Source of the DNA: Saitoella complicata NRRL Y-17804
Lineage: Eukaryota; Ascomycota; Saitoellomycetes; Saitoellales; Saitoellaceae
Direction: 5' to 3'
Assembly (NCBI RefSeq): GCF_001661265.1
Contig: NW_017566997.1
Span: 434,001 to 498,000 of the forward strand
Length of the DNA stretch: 64,000 bases
Shown: positions 41,909 to 51,730 of the stretch, piece by piece
How positions within the stretch are numbered: the first letter of the stretch is position 1
How the letters are laid out: the number at the start of each line of letters is the position of its first letter
The notes under the pieces: generated by a model
Told to the model about the DNA's origin: nothing
Databases searched by the model: none
The model's input: the letters and a program-made list of their open reading frames with translations, nothing else
Translations under genes and position numbers: made by a program

Positions 41909-43675
41909 TTAGGACCTGCCATAACGTCCCCTCTTCACGCGCCTATAGTAAGCAGTGGTAGTGGCGGTAGTCCACTCAGTGGTATAGTACTCCGTCTGCG
42001 TAGTAGTGTAGTCCATCCCCAAGTTAACGATACCATCGGTGTTAGTCGCTGCTGCGTCACCGGTGAAGGTGTAGTAGTTGGTAACGGTGTAGGTGTAGTC
42101 ACCACCAGCGGGGGCAGCAGTCGTCTCAGCGGCGGCAGGAGCAGCGGTGGTGTAGGTGACAACAGTGGTAGGGGAAGCAGCGGCATCAGTGGACGTGGGA
42201 GCGACGTACTCGGAAGTAGAAGTCCAGGCGTCGGAGGTGGTCGCCGCAACGGTCCAAGCATCCGAAGTAGTAGTCGCCTCAGCAGATGTCCAAGCATCAG
42301 TCGCGGTGGCCTCAGCAGTCGAAGTAGCCTCAGTCCAGGCCTCAGTAGAGCTCGTCTCCTCGTACACGGTCAAAGAAACAACCTCAGTCGAGCTCACAGC
42401 AGAAGAAGACGCAGGAGAATCAGTGAAGTACTGGTCAACAGTGTATCCACACTGTCCCGGGAACTGCCTATCACTCAACGGCTGCGGAATCCACCCATTC
42501 TGAGCACCCTTCATGAAGTCCCAAGCAGGCGCATGCTCAGTCTTGAAGTTCCAGAAGAAGTATCCAGAGGTAGTCTCCTCCCAGACATCCATCTGCGCTT
42601 CGTTGAATCTCCTCAATTGCGCGATCAAACCGGCGGACCAGGTACGGGAATCAGCGGATTCGCATTGACAGCCGTCTTCGGAGCAGGAGGTTCCGGCGAT
42701 GGTGGAGCCGTCGGCGAGGAGACAGATGTTAGTTGAACCGGACCATTCACCGGTGAAGACGGGGACGATGGCGTTGGCGGCAGCGAGGAGGTCTCCCTTC
42801 GAACAAGCGAGCGCGACGTGTCCGTCTTGGTTGAGGGTGTTGTCGGATTCAGCGAAGACCTGGTAGATGTGCGTATCGATACCCAAGTTACCAGCAGCAG
42901 GGGGACCCTGGAAGTTGGTCCAGTCGGAGAGAGGAAGGAAGTTATCGTGGATCACGACCATCATGTTTCCATTCTCGATCTCCGCCCAAACGTTACCGTA
43001 CCCGTCGTTGTAGAAATCACGAGTAATGTCGTTGGAGTTGTTACCCCACGACGCAGGCTCATTCACGAGTTGGATACCGATGACAACGTCAGCGTAGCTG
43101 GAGGCACCGTATTTCTTTGCGATGGTTTTCAGGACGGAGTGGGTGCGTGCGATGTTGCCGTCGACGGTTTGCCAGTCCATAGGGCCGGAGCGGCCAGAGT
43201 TGTCGAATCCGTTCTGGGAACCGGGGACACCGTGGAGGTCGACCCAGACGTACAAACCCTCCTCGCGGGCCCACTCGATAGCGGTGTCGAGCCAATCCTG
43301 CGCGCCCCAGACGTACGGCTCACCATCCTGCAAATCGAAAGACCAGTATCCAACAGGGATTCTGAGCGCGTTGATTCCCATTCCCTTCAACGAAACGACA
43401 TCATCCTTGGTGAACCACGAAGACCAATGAGACTGAAGAGCGGTGTACGCAGCGTCCTTGCCGAGCGTCTCGGTGAATGTCCATTCGTCGACCGCACTGG
43501 AGGCGTAGGTGTCGAAGAGGGAGGGACACATCCATTTCTCGAGGACCAGCCACGAGCCGATGTTTACTCCGCGGATCATTTCGCGGTTGTAGCCGGGCGC
43601 CAGGGTCTTTGCCTGGACAAAAACCATAGCGGCCAACAATGTTGATAAGAGTGTCGTGAAGTGAGTGAATCGCAT
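41909..43675 (-). CDS. EXG1: Secreted exo-beta-1,3-glucanase (GH5)
   Basis: This intronless gene encodes 588 residues. A signal peptide (about 1-22, FTTLLSTLLAAMVFVQA) precedes a GH5 catalytic domain with RGVNIGSWLVLEKWM and YVWVDLHGVPGSQNGFDNSG. The acid/base Glu is in QLVNEPASW (about residue 207) and the nucleophile Glu is in VFTGEWSGS (about 308). GYFFWNFKTEHAPAWDF follows. It trims beta-1,3-glucan in the cell wall. After about residue 420 there is an unusual Ser/Thr/Ala-rich tail with repeated DAWT units and Tyr/Thr blocks. It ends RRVKRGRYGRS instead of a hydrophobic GPI signal, so a Kex2-type cut after KR is possible. Confidence 0.92.
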   Translation of the reverse strand: MRFTHFTTLLSTLLAAMVFVQAKTLAPGYNREMIRGVNIGSWLVLEKWMCPSLFDTYASSAVDEWTFTETLGKDAAYTALQSHWSSWFTKDDVVSLKGMGINALRIPVGYWSFDLQDGEPYVWGAQDWLDTAIEWAREEGLYVWVDLHGVPGSQNGFDNSGRSGPMDWQTVDGNIARTHSVLKTIAKKYGASSYADVVIGIQLVNEPASWGNNSNDITRDFYNDGYGNVWAEIENGNMMVVIHDNFLPLSDWTNFQGPPAAGNLGIDTHIYQVFAESDNTLNQDGHVALACSKGDLLAAANAIVPVFTGEWSGSTNICLLADGSTIAGTSCSEDGCQCESADSRTWSAGLIAQLRRFNEAQMDVWEETTSGYFFWNFKTEHAPAWDFMKGAQNGWIPQPLSDRQFPGQCGYTVDQYFTDSPASSSAVSSTEVVSLTVYEETSSTEAWTEATSTAEATATDAWTSAEATTTSDAWTVAATTSDAWTSTSEYVAPTSTDAAASPTTVVTYTTAAPAAAETTAAPAGGDYTYTVTNYYTFTGDAAATNTDGIVNLGMDYTTTQTEYYTTEWTTATTTAYYRRVKRGRYGRS

Positions 43676-45085
43676 CCTGGCGATTGTTGTAGAAAAAGAG
43701 GGTAAGTGTTGTGAGAACGAAAGTTGATAAGTTGGTGAGTGATGAAAGAAAGAATGTGAATTGAACAGCGATCAACACTGAATCAACAAAAGAATGTACT
43801 TTACCACGAGGGTAAAAGCGTCGAAAAGAAGCTCTGGTGAGGGAGGAGGATGGTGGTCAATTGCTACAGCTGGGGGAGGGATCAAGGTATTTATCCTCCC
43901 CGACTAGGCTTGGCATAACAGACCATGGGGTGGTCGGACGCGGCGGTGGCTCGGACATCGATATTTCATGTGTTACATCCAAAGGAAGAGCGAGAAGTCG
44001 CGTTTCGGACTTCTAGCGCACGGACCCTCGAGAGTTCCAGCCACGCACCAGCCACGGGAGGTGATATAGCCCACATGTCCAACGAGCACAACAATCGATA
44101 GGCTGGTTATGAAGAGGCTGGAAAATTGAGCGGGACGGTCGTGAGATGGCCGTTGGCTGGACTGGGCTGGGCTGTGCAAAACGGGAGAGGTTGTTCGGGA
44201 GGTTTGTTCCGATCAGCGTGAGGGGCGATGGGCGATGGGCGGCGGGTATGGGAAGGTTGTACGGGGTGGCAATTGACTCATGAAAGATTGTAAAGTTTGC
44301 TTGTTCTGGTAAATGATTGTACGGCGGGAGCTGCCGGGCCCTCGATAGGCTGGCGAGGATCGCTGAGGCTGTGCTCCATGTGGTAACCTGTCGCACGGCG
44401 GGAGTGGAGATGACGATAGCGAATGCGCTCATTTGACCTTATGGAGTGAAAGGTTGTATGACTGAACGTGTCTTTACCGTCGATAGGCTAGTTAAGCTTG
44501 CGTTACCTGTGATTCACACTGCGGTAGCTTGCCCGGTGGGATCAAGACATTCAAGCGCCAATCGCCCCGGGTGATCCTTCCCGAACTCCTCGATGGCTGG
44601 TAGAATGAATCTTCACTAGTTTTCGTGACCTTCCCGTTGTCTAAGGCGCCGGAAAGGGCCCTTCCTGTCTTGATAGGCTTGCCAGAGTAACGTCTACTAT
44701 GGCCGCCGGATGGCTCGATAAGCTCCTCGGTCCGAAACGTAGTCAATGACACCCCTGCGTGCTCTTGCTGGCATAGCACCAACTTCCTAATCGTAGCCAC
44801 ACTCTATTCGTATTCACCTAGTTGGAACGCACAGGCACCACCGATGATTGTTGACCGACCTTTCCATGGCCAGGTCAGGGTTGCGGAGCTCGGGATTTGT
44901 ATCCGCCTGCAGCTGGTCATGAACGGTGAAAAAGCAAGAGACTGTGCCTTGACATACGGATTCCATTCTACTCACCTTGGCACATCGCTGTCCTGAGCGC
45001 GACCGCTTGCAGCAAACTCCCACGCTGGCGCAGGTTCAATGACCTCGGATCACGTGACACGTCAACGTTACCTCCCCCAACCCCG
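43676..45085. other. Long intergenic region upstream of EXG1
   Basis: 1.4 kb between the divergent EXG1 and LDAH genes. It contains a TATA-like GATAAATACC on the minus strand near 43890, four copies of a (T)GATAGGCT motif (about 44095, 44342, 44478, 44672), a short GGGCGAT tandem near 44224, and TCACGTGA at 45049-45056. Open frames here lack family features. Confidence 0.5.
45049..45056. promoter_or_regulatory. E-box palindrome TCACGTGA
   Basis: CACGTG-type site (bHLH: Cbf1, Pho4 or SREBP-like factors) about 30 bp upstream of the first LDAH ATG. Motif evidence only. Confidence 0.3.
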
Positions 45086-46144
45086 ATGCGGCACCTCCTC
45101 CACGCTCCCCTCCGTCGTTCCATCACAACCATGTCCCTCCCCTCCCTCCTCCAACCACCCCTAAAATCAACCCTCTCCGACCCTCTTCCAACCGAATGCC
45201 ACTTCTACCCCTCCCTTCCCGCCGACGAGCCCCCGGAAGCTTTGATCTATTTCATCCCCGGGAACCCAGGTTTCGTGAGTTACTACACCGACTTCTTCGA
45301 TGAGGCGTGGGAGAGAATGGGAAAGAGAGTCGCTATTTTGGGGGTGTCGCATGCTGGGTTTCCGCCTGCGCTGCCGCTGGGGGAGCCATTGGATGTGAGG
45401 GGGCAGGTTGCGCATAAGGTTAGGATATTGGACCGGGTTCTGGAGGAAATGGATATGAAGAACAAGGGAGGGAAGAGAACAAAGATTGTGTTGGTGGGGC
45501 ATAGTGTTGGGAGTACATCTTCACCGCACCGGGCTCCGTAACTCGAAGATTGACGAAAGTGCTCCGTAGGTTTCATCGCATGCGAAGTCCTGAAAGAACG
45601 ACCCGACATCGTCGACGCAGCGATCCTCCTCTTCCCGACCCTATCGCACATCGCACTCTCCCCGCAAGGTAAAATCCTCACCCGATGCCTTTCAATCCCC
45701 GGTTTCGCACGCGGAATCTCATACCTCCCAGCTATCCTCCGCACCCTCCTCCCCTCGCCCATTCTCAACACACTCGTCAAATCAGTAACCGGGTTACCGG
45801 AAGCTGGGTTGAGAACAACTGTTGACGAACTCCTCAACTCCTCCTCCGTCTACTCGGCCCTAAGCCTTGCCGCCTCCGAACTCCTTCTCATCCGCGACCT
45901 TGATCCGAACTTCTTCGCTACACACGCATCGAAATTGATATGTTACTACGCAGCCACAGATGCATGGGTCGCCGAGTGGGCGAGGGAGGAGGTTCGAAGT
46001 ATGGGTGAAGAGAAGGGACTGAAGTTTTATTTGTGTGCGGAGGGGGTGCCGCATGCGTTTTGTTTGAGGCATGGGAGGCTTATGGGGGAGAAGGTTGCGG
46101 GGTGGGTGCAGGAGCTGATTAGAGCTGATGAGCTGAAAAACTGA
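45086..46144 (+). CDS. Lipid droplet-associated hydrolase (LDAH family)
   Basis: Two exons (intron 45513-45569) give 333 residues from the ATG at 45086. An internal ATG at 45131 (MSLPSLLQPP) would remove a basic presequence-like start (MRHLLHAPLRRSITT). LDAH-type features are ALIYFIPGNPGFVSYYTDFF, the nucleophile elbow VLVGHSVGSFIACEVL rebuilt across the splice, LLFPTLSHIALSPQGK, and the C-terminal catalytic His in GVPHAFCLRHG. The family covers human LDAH and yeast Ypr147c, which are linked to lipid droplets and neutral lipid. The intron cuts directly behind the catalytic Ser motif. Without splicing the frame ends 10 codons later. Confidence 0.85.
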
Positions 46145-46432
46145 ACCAAACAACGGCATAGGCATGGGCAAGAATAGAAAGACGTTGCGCGAAGAGCAGG
46201 GCACTCTAGAGCCTCATTCAAAACAAGCCCCGGCCCAAAGGAAGCCGAATTGGTCACAACTCGTACACACAGGCTGTGGTCACTGGTCCAGAGTTACATC
46301 AGTCCTGCTTTGCCAAGCTATCTGGACAACGAGAGTAGATATGGCAACTGAATTTGTGCTATTGTTCTCGGCTGGTTTTGTCGCATTCATAGTGTACTGG
46401 ACCCTCTGGATAGGTTGATCGTTCCGCATTAC

Positions 46433-46750
46433 ATGTTGTCCCAGGGAACACCTTCTCAGAAAATTACTCCTGTTATCGTGGTCGTTTCAGGCGGTCCCAG
46501 CCAGCCATCTGACAAAGCGTACATCACCGTTCCATTCATCCCGGGCACCTAGCAGTTCTTTTGGCGTCAATTATGGGACAATGACCTAGGCGTGGCGGAA
46601 CAGAGGCTATTTCTGGTCGCTCTCAAGAGTGCCCTTCACCGTCTGCCTGAGGACGCATCACGCCTTAGCGTGGTTGCAGGCCTAGGGGTGGCACGAGGCC
46701 CCCTACGAGACCCCCAAATTCTACCAAACACGATTATAAAACCCGAATAA
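46433..46750 (+). pseudogene. Coding-like tract, interrupted or unresolved
   Basis: From the ATG at 46433 a protein-like frame runs MLSQGTPSQKITPVIVVVSG to FIPGT and meets a TAG. It then continues as FFWRQLWDNDLGVAEQRLF, VALKSALHRLPEDASRL and VVAGLGVARGPLRDP, and ends at TAA near 46750. The TAG lies in CACCTAG, which could also be a splice acceptor, so it may be an exon boundary rather than a lesion. No family is recognised. It is either an orphan gene or a decayed host gene; chance is possible. Confidence 0.25.
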
Positions 46751-47084
46751 AATTACCCAGTATCACGAATAGAGTTATTGGAGTTAGTGGGATATTCTGG
46801 GCACAATCTGCATTGTTAATTCGTCTTGAAAGTAGAATTTTTTATACGATTTACCAACACTACACTGTTATATTATTCTACCTCATGACTGCACACTGCA
46901 CAGATGTGACACTAGTTGGTACCATCTATCACAGGTCATGAAAATCTAGGTCCATTGATATTATTGAAACTTAAACAAGACCCGAAAATTTCAGAAGTCC
47001 AACCTTGCCTCAATTCCCACTGTCAACACACATATGCATACCATGACGCTTCCTCTCATCTCTCTTTTGTCCACTCAGTCGAAA

Positions 47085-47165
47085 CAAGCTCATCGTCTTC
47101 ATCGTCTTCATCATCATCGTCAACATCATCATCGTCATTGCCATCATCCCATCATCGTCAACATC
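47085..47165. repeat. ATC/GAT trinucleotide-rich stretch
   Basis: An imperfect microsatellite of TCA/TCG triplets. On the minus strand it encodes mixed Asp/Glu or Met runs depending on frame, following a basic stretch (KVRGRKQPGKKTLRTSG). Confidence 0.7.
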
Positions 47166-47756
47166 AAACTCCGGATCATCTTGGAAACTGCGATTGGACG
47201 TATATCGATTTGATGCCCCTGAAGTGCGCAAGGTCTTCTTTCCAGGCTGTTTCCTACCGCGAACCTTCATTGCCATTGGGTCAGGGCGGGTTAGTAAAAC
47301 CTGATGAGTAGTCGTTTTACTGTTGCTGTCAACAAAGTGCGGGACTCACCCGAATAAGAGGAGACATCAAGCAAGAGTGTCGAGATTAAACAACCATCAT
47401 GTTAACCTTTCAGCAACAGCGATCATGTGCCCAGTTTGGGTTGAGACGATACAAGCCATAGCATCGGGAGAACAGATGGGAGAGGACCAGGGAGGCGTAG
47501 GATTCGATGCTTGCGTCAATCAGTTGTGAGACACCCAGGACATTGAGACATTGATGGTGGTGGGTTCCTGGTTGGTGCTAAGGACTTGGTGAAATTTGCC
47601 AGCGCATCAGCGCATCAGCGCTTGTGCTCACACGTCACTCTCGAGAGGCGCAGGCCTAAGAACCGTGACCAAAGACCATTGATCTTCGAAGACCCTCCTC
47701 CCTCGAAGACCCTCGACCATCCCACAATGGATCCTCAATCTCGTTTTTATTGATGT

Positions 47757-47970
47757 GGGATATCTTATTCTCCTGGAACGAATATCATTCCAGGTCAAAT
47801 AAGGTATTTGTGTACCATGAATTGGAATTCCACTCTACTTGAATACTTTCCCACTTTATTCGTGTTTTTCATACAATCGAATGACTTATTCGAGTGCTTT
47901 TGCTGAAAGTGGAATATGTTATTCCATATTTGTGCAATCACGAATCAGGCATTCGTGACAGTCGAATTCG
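47757..47970. repeat. Cluster of short GAATA/TATTC palindromes
   Basis: Consecutive inverted repeats within about 215 bp: CCTGGAA/TTCCAGG (47772-47794), CAAATA/TATTTG (47796-47810), TGGAATTCCA (47823-47832), GAATA/TATTC (47841-47861), TCGAAT/ATTCGA (47877-47893), TGGAATA/TATTCCA (47910-47926), TCACGAAT/ATTCGTGA (47938-47958) and CGAATTCG (47963-47970). An imperfect one begins at 47757. Arms differ in their outer bases yet stay complementary, and most share a GAAT...ATTC core. Nature unknown. Confidence 0.75.
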
Positions 47971-49236
47971 GGGGGCTAGTAGGGGCCGCCGCCAAATCGT
48001 GCAGCACACAGACAAACAGGACAATGTCGAAAGGGAAACGACGGCACAAAGGTCTCCACCCTGTTTCGCAATGGTAGCGGCGGCCAATTGAAGCCATGAA
48101 GTTATTGTCTCAAGCGGTACATCGGTCCCCTCGTTATGGTCGGTGGCGAGGGCCGCACGGAGCGTACCAGGCGTGGGATGAAAGGATCAATGCTGGTATC
48201 GATCCCATCTGGAGAGTCGCAGATCGTTGCTGTACCCCATTGTATCACACTGGTTAGCTTTTTCACATCAGCGCTGCTGCCCACTCACTGCTACGTTGTG
48301 GTTTGGTGAAGGAGTGTGAGGGGCGTGTGACTCCTCTTGTATAACGACCAGTTTCGGACATGAAAAGCGGGGCTGTCTGTCACATGTTCCCCACGGAGTT
48401 TCCAGAGAAAGACTGAGGGCCGACGCTGCATGTTGTCATGCTCATGCACAGCGGCGGGCACGGTCCGAACGCGAACGCATCAATTGGGCGCAGGCCTGGC
48501 TCGCATATGGAACAACAGATACGTTCATGACGATCCGTCTCCAGAAGTCATTGTATAGGGGTCGAAGAATTTTGTTTTCCAATGTTGCTAGGACTTACGC
48601 TCTGACAAATGGTACGCTTCAAATTTCCCACGCGTCTGAATTCATCAAGCCGTGCGCTTGCAATTGAGCAGGCCACTTTCTTCTCCCGATGAAGTACAAG
48701 AACACAATTGCATCAAGAGAAGGCAAACATGGTAAAGAACTCCTCAAAGATGTGTTACCTGTCTCCGGGCCTCAGTTTTACATCTGCTTACATTGACTAC
48801 AGGCTTCTACATTAGTTGGCTCGTGACGAGCAGCACACTCCCAACGCGCAAGCATGGACAGGTTAAAAAGGCCTACATGTGTTTCTTCAATCAAGCCGGG
48901 CCAAAATAAACTCCTGACCACGGCTTGGTAGATGGCTAATGTTGCTTTCGCGCCGGTCCGCGACATAAACCTCAAGTGACTCGCCAATTAAGCGGCCCGT
49001 AACTTAAGCGAAAGCGACATCTCGCCTCAAAGGTATGAAAAACACATGCCGCAGCGTCTTCAGTCGCAGATCGAAACAGGTCAGGAGGTCGATATTCACT
49101 TAATCCAGGCTACGACTTCCAGTTAAAGTCCTGGCCAGGGAAAGGCCCTGAGGTCGTGTGATCCCAAGAGGAGGCTTAGCATGAAGAGATCTGGCAACGA
49201 CGAGAGAGCCTTGGTTTTCGTGTTCACCGGCAGGCG

Positions 49237-49244
49237 TATATAAA
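49237..49244 (+). promoter_or_regulatory. TATA box of the cupin gene
   Basis: TATATAAA, 87 bp upstream of the ATG at 49324; classical spacing for a core promoter. Confidence 0.55.
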
Positions 49245-49323
49245 CCTTGTTTACCTTGCAGTCAAACGATATATCACCGAAACCTTCCATCCGCCCATCG
49301 CTAAGCGAAACACCACTACAGTC

Positions 49324-49856
49324 ATGCCCGAAGCCTCCAACCTCGTCAAACCCGAAGAGATCCGCATCGACGGCGAAAAAGACACCACCTGGGTTCCCTG
49401 GGCCAACATCCACTTCAAACCCCTTCGTTTCGAACCCCGTACTGGCCTCGTCGTCGCCATCCTTAAAGCCGGTCCCGACTCCTCCCCCAACACTGAGAGC
49501 GTCCCGAAGCACAGGCACCGTGGTCCTGTGACGGCTTTTGGTCTTAAGGGAGAGTTCGAGTATCTCGAGCGCGGATGGAAAGGCAAAGCGGGCGATTACG
49601 TTGTCGAGAGCCACGGTGCGGTGCATACGTTGTTTATGCACCCGGGTACGGAGGTGTTGGTTACGGTTATGGGATCAATTGAGTGAGTGAATCCATCTCA
49701 TGCTGCGTAGGGTTGCGGTGTGCTGACGGGAAGTGTAGATATTTGAATGAAGAAGGGGAAGTTGCGAATACGATTGATGTGGGTACTTTCATGGGGTTGT
49801 ACAAGGAGTTTTGTGAGAAGGAGGGGATTGAGTTTAATGAAAGTTTGATCTTTTGA
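49324..49856 (+). CDS. Cupin protein, dihydroxyacetophenone dioxygenase-like
   Basis: Two exons (intron 49683-49738) give 158 residues. A single cupin domain shows WVPWANIHFKPLRFEPRTGL, the metal-binding pair in PKHRHRGPVTAFGLKGEF, YLERGWKGKAGDYVVES and HGAVHTLFMHP. It ends YLNEEGEVANTIDVG and a short helix. The arrangement resembles 2,4'-dihydroxyacetophenone dioxygenase, an iron enzyme that cleaves a carbon-carbon bond next to an aryl ketone. The real substrate is unknown. The gene stands alone beside the gene-poor island and has its own TATA box, so inducible expression is plausible. Confidence 0.8.
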
Positions 49857-50718
49857 TATGTTGTTATCATCTCGGGTTGGTTGTGAGGTCTGTCATTTAC
49901 TCTAGCGATATGGGGCGTGTTTTCGTTTGCGAGGAGTGTTGAGGAGGTTAAGCAACGTGAAGCGGCGCTGCCGATCCGTACAATCTTTAATTTGCGCAGT
50001 GAGCGGCCGTGAGGGTAGTGATGCTTCTGTACTTTCCATGAAACTATCTAATCTACTTCGATTACGTTTCGCCTACCGTCGCAATGTTCATGCATGTGAG
50101 TCGCTAAGCGGGTCTTATCAAGACCCTAGGCCTCGAGCTCGACGCGAGTACCGACAGCGCGACATCCGTTATGCCAAACGCCTAGGCCTAGCCCAATCGT
50201 CATCCAACACTACTCGTGGCATATATTATCTTATCACCCTTCCTCCGATATCGCGATCGCCTTTCTCACGAGTTTTATCCGGAACGGAAGCATGCACGCC
50301 ATCGCTTCATACCTGCCGTCGATCCACCGAAGAAGCTGCAGCCGTGGCTGATCTTGGGATATGGATACCAGATTTGAAGGAGTTGGGGGAATTGGGGGGG
50401 TCGCTGATCCGTTTCTTCGCCGCTGCTGTCGATTGTTAAGGATCTTGTCGATTCTGGTCAAATCACTCGTCGTAACCCAGCTGATCAGGCGAATTGACTT
50501 TGAGTTTCACCGGTGCACCTCCCAGTCTCAAATGGCGCCCCTCCCGTAAAAGGTGCAGCACGCTCGCATCGCGCGCCAAAATCGAGAAAGTGGAGAAACA
50601 GCTGGACGAGAACTGGCCGACCCGACGATCTGATAGCGTTGTCATTGGAAGGCCTTAAGCTTGGGTATCCCGTCACTTCTCGATAGCTACAACCAACACT
50701 ACAGAACAGAAGATCAAG
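49857..50718. other. Intergenic, cyanase upstream region
   Basis: 0.86 kb. It contains the palindrome CTAGGCCTAG near 50183 and a related CCTAGGCCT near 50133. The 170-codon plus frame at 49927-50439 is Arg/Ser/Cys-rich without family features, so I do not call it a gene. Confidence 0.5.
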
Positions 50719-51337
50719 ATGGCTCCGGATGTGAGTTCTCTCCTCCATGGCAGTTGGTCCGCTTCACCGGATCAATTGCTCGTGCTTCAATTACTAACCC
50801 CCAATCCTACCCCAGAAAACCCTTCAATCCCGCCTTCCACCCCTCGCCCCCTCCCTCTTTGACGCCAAGAAGAAGAAGGGCTACACCTTTGCCGATATCG
50901 CCTCCAAACTCGGCAACCGTGACGAAGTCTGGGTTGCTGCCCTGTTCTACGGACAAGCGAAGCCGGACAATGAGGATATCAAGAAGTTGGCGGAGGTGTT
51001 GGATGTCAGGGAGAGTTATTTGGTTGAGGAGTATGGTGAGGATTTCTGTATGTGCCCTTCCACCCTCGTGCAAGTGGAGCACTGACGCTATGTGATCACA
51101 GTCCCCGACAAGGGCAAGCTCGTCGACATGCCCCCCCGCGACCCTCTGATCTACCGTCTCTACGAAATGGTCTCCATCTACGGCTACGCTTACAAAGCCA
51201 TCATCCATGAGAAGTTCGGTGATGGGATCATGTCTGCGATTTCTTTTTCTACGAAGATTGAGAAGGAGGTCGATGAGGCCGGGACTTGGGTTAAGATTAC
51301 GCAGAGGGGTAAGTTCTTGCCGTATACTAAGTTCTAG
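50719..51337 (+). CDS. CYN1: Cyanate hydratase (cyanase)
   Basis: Three exons (introns 50731-50815 and 51048-51101) give 159 residues, the usual fungal length. The first coding exon is only 12 nt (MAPD). Cyanase converts cyanate and bicarbonate to ammonia and CO2 through carbamate. The N-terminal helical domain has [20 protein letters not shown] and [20 protein letters not shown]. The C-terminal catalytic domain has [20 protein letters not shown] and [11 protein letters not shown], holding the Arg, Glu and Ser active-site residues of the family. It ends [10 protein letters not shown], the standard terminus. Confidence 0.95.
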
Positions 51338-51730
51338 GTCAAGGGCAAGGACGGGAAGAACGGGATGGAGGTGGTGACCAGTCGTAAGATATGGAGATGT
51401 GTGTATGTTAGGTTTATGTAACGGCTTGTTGGATTGTTTGAATTGAGTGCGGTTTCGGAACAACCTCGCCCGTTGATTACGTCTGCTCGTGCATTCGACA
51501 TTCCCAACATTCCTTCCAAATTGCAATTGTGCCTTCAATCGACTTCTTGATTACCATTCCCATTCTCATCGATCTCATACAAACTGCGTCATTCACCAGT
51601 CCCTGAATCTGTGCCTGCCAGGCTGTCGTACACGTCGTACACCCAAGTCGCGCGCTCAGTCCTCGAGGGAACAAAGCCGCATACACTCCCTAAACTTCGC
51701 AAACACACGACCAGGTCAACCGCAGTTGCA
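51338..51730. other. Intergenic, LHS1 promoter
   Basis: 3' flank of cyanase and LHS1 leader. The LHS1 frame is open back to an ATG at 51611, but that extension is not signal-peptide-like. No other gene seen. Confidence 0.55.

Larger units (their letters stand above)
46145..49323. other. 3.2-kb gene-poor island
   Basis: This is the largest region without a confident gene. It contains a coding-like but interrupted tract (46433-46750), a degenerate AT-rich palindrome area (46743-46850), a GAT/ATC trinucleotide-rich stretch (47085-47165), a 12-bp direct repeat (TCGAAGACCCTC at about 47683 and 47703), and a striking cluster of short palindromes (47757-47970). The upstream region of the cupin gene occupies its right end. 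No transposase or reverse transcriptase was recognised. Confidence 0.6.

Noticed and set aside
46916-47311. 131-codon plus-strand frame with a poly-Ser run
   Set aside because: The Ser run is translation of the ATC/TCG microsatellite, and the flanks show no coding signature.
48096-48257. 53-codon frame containing YGRWRGPHGAYQAWDER
   Set aside because: It looks protein-like, but it is too short and isolated in the gene-poor island to call.
49927-50439. 170-codon plus-strand open frame upstream of cyanase
   Set aside because: Low-information Arg/Ser/Cys-rich sequence with palindromes; no family or codon signal that I can defend.
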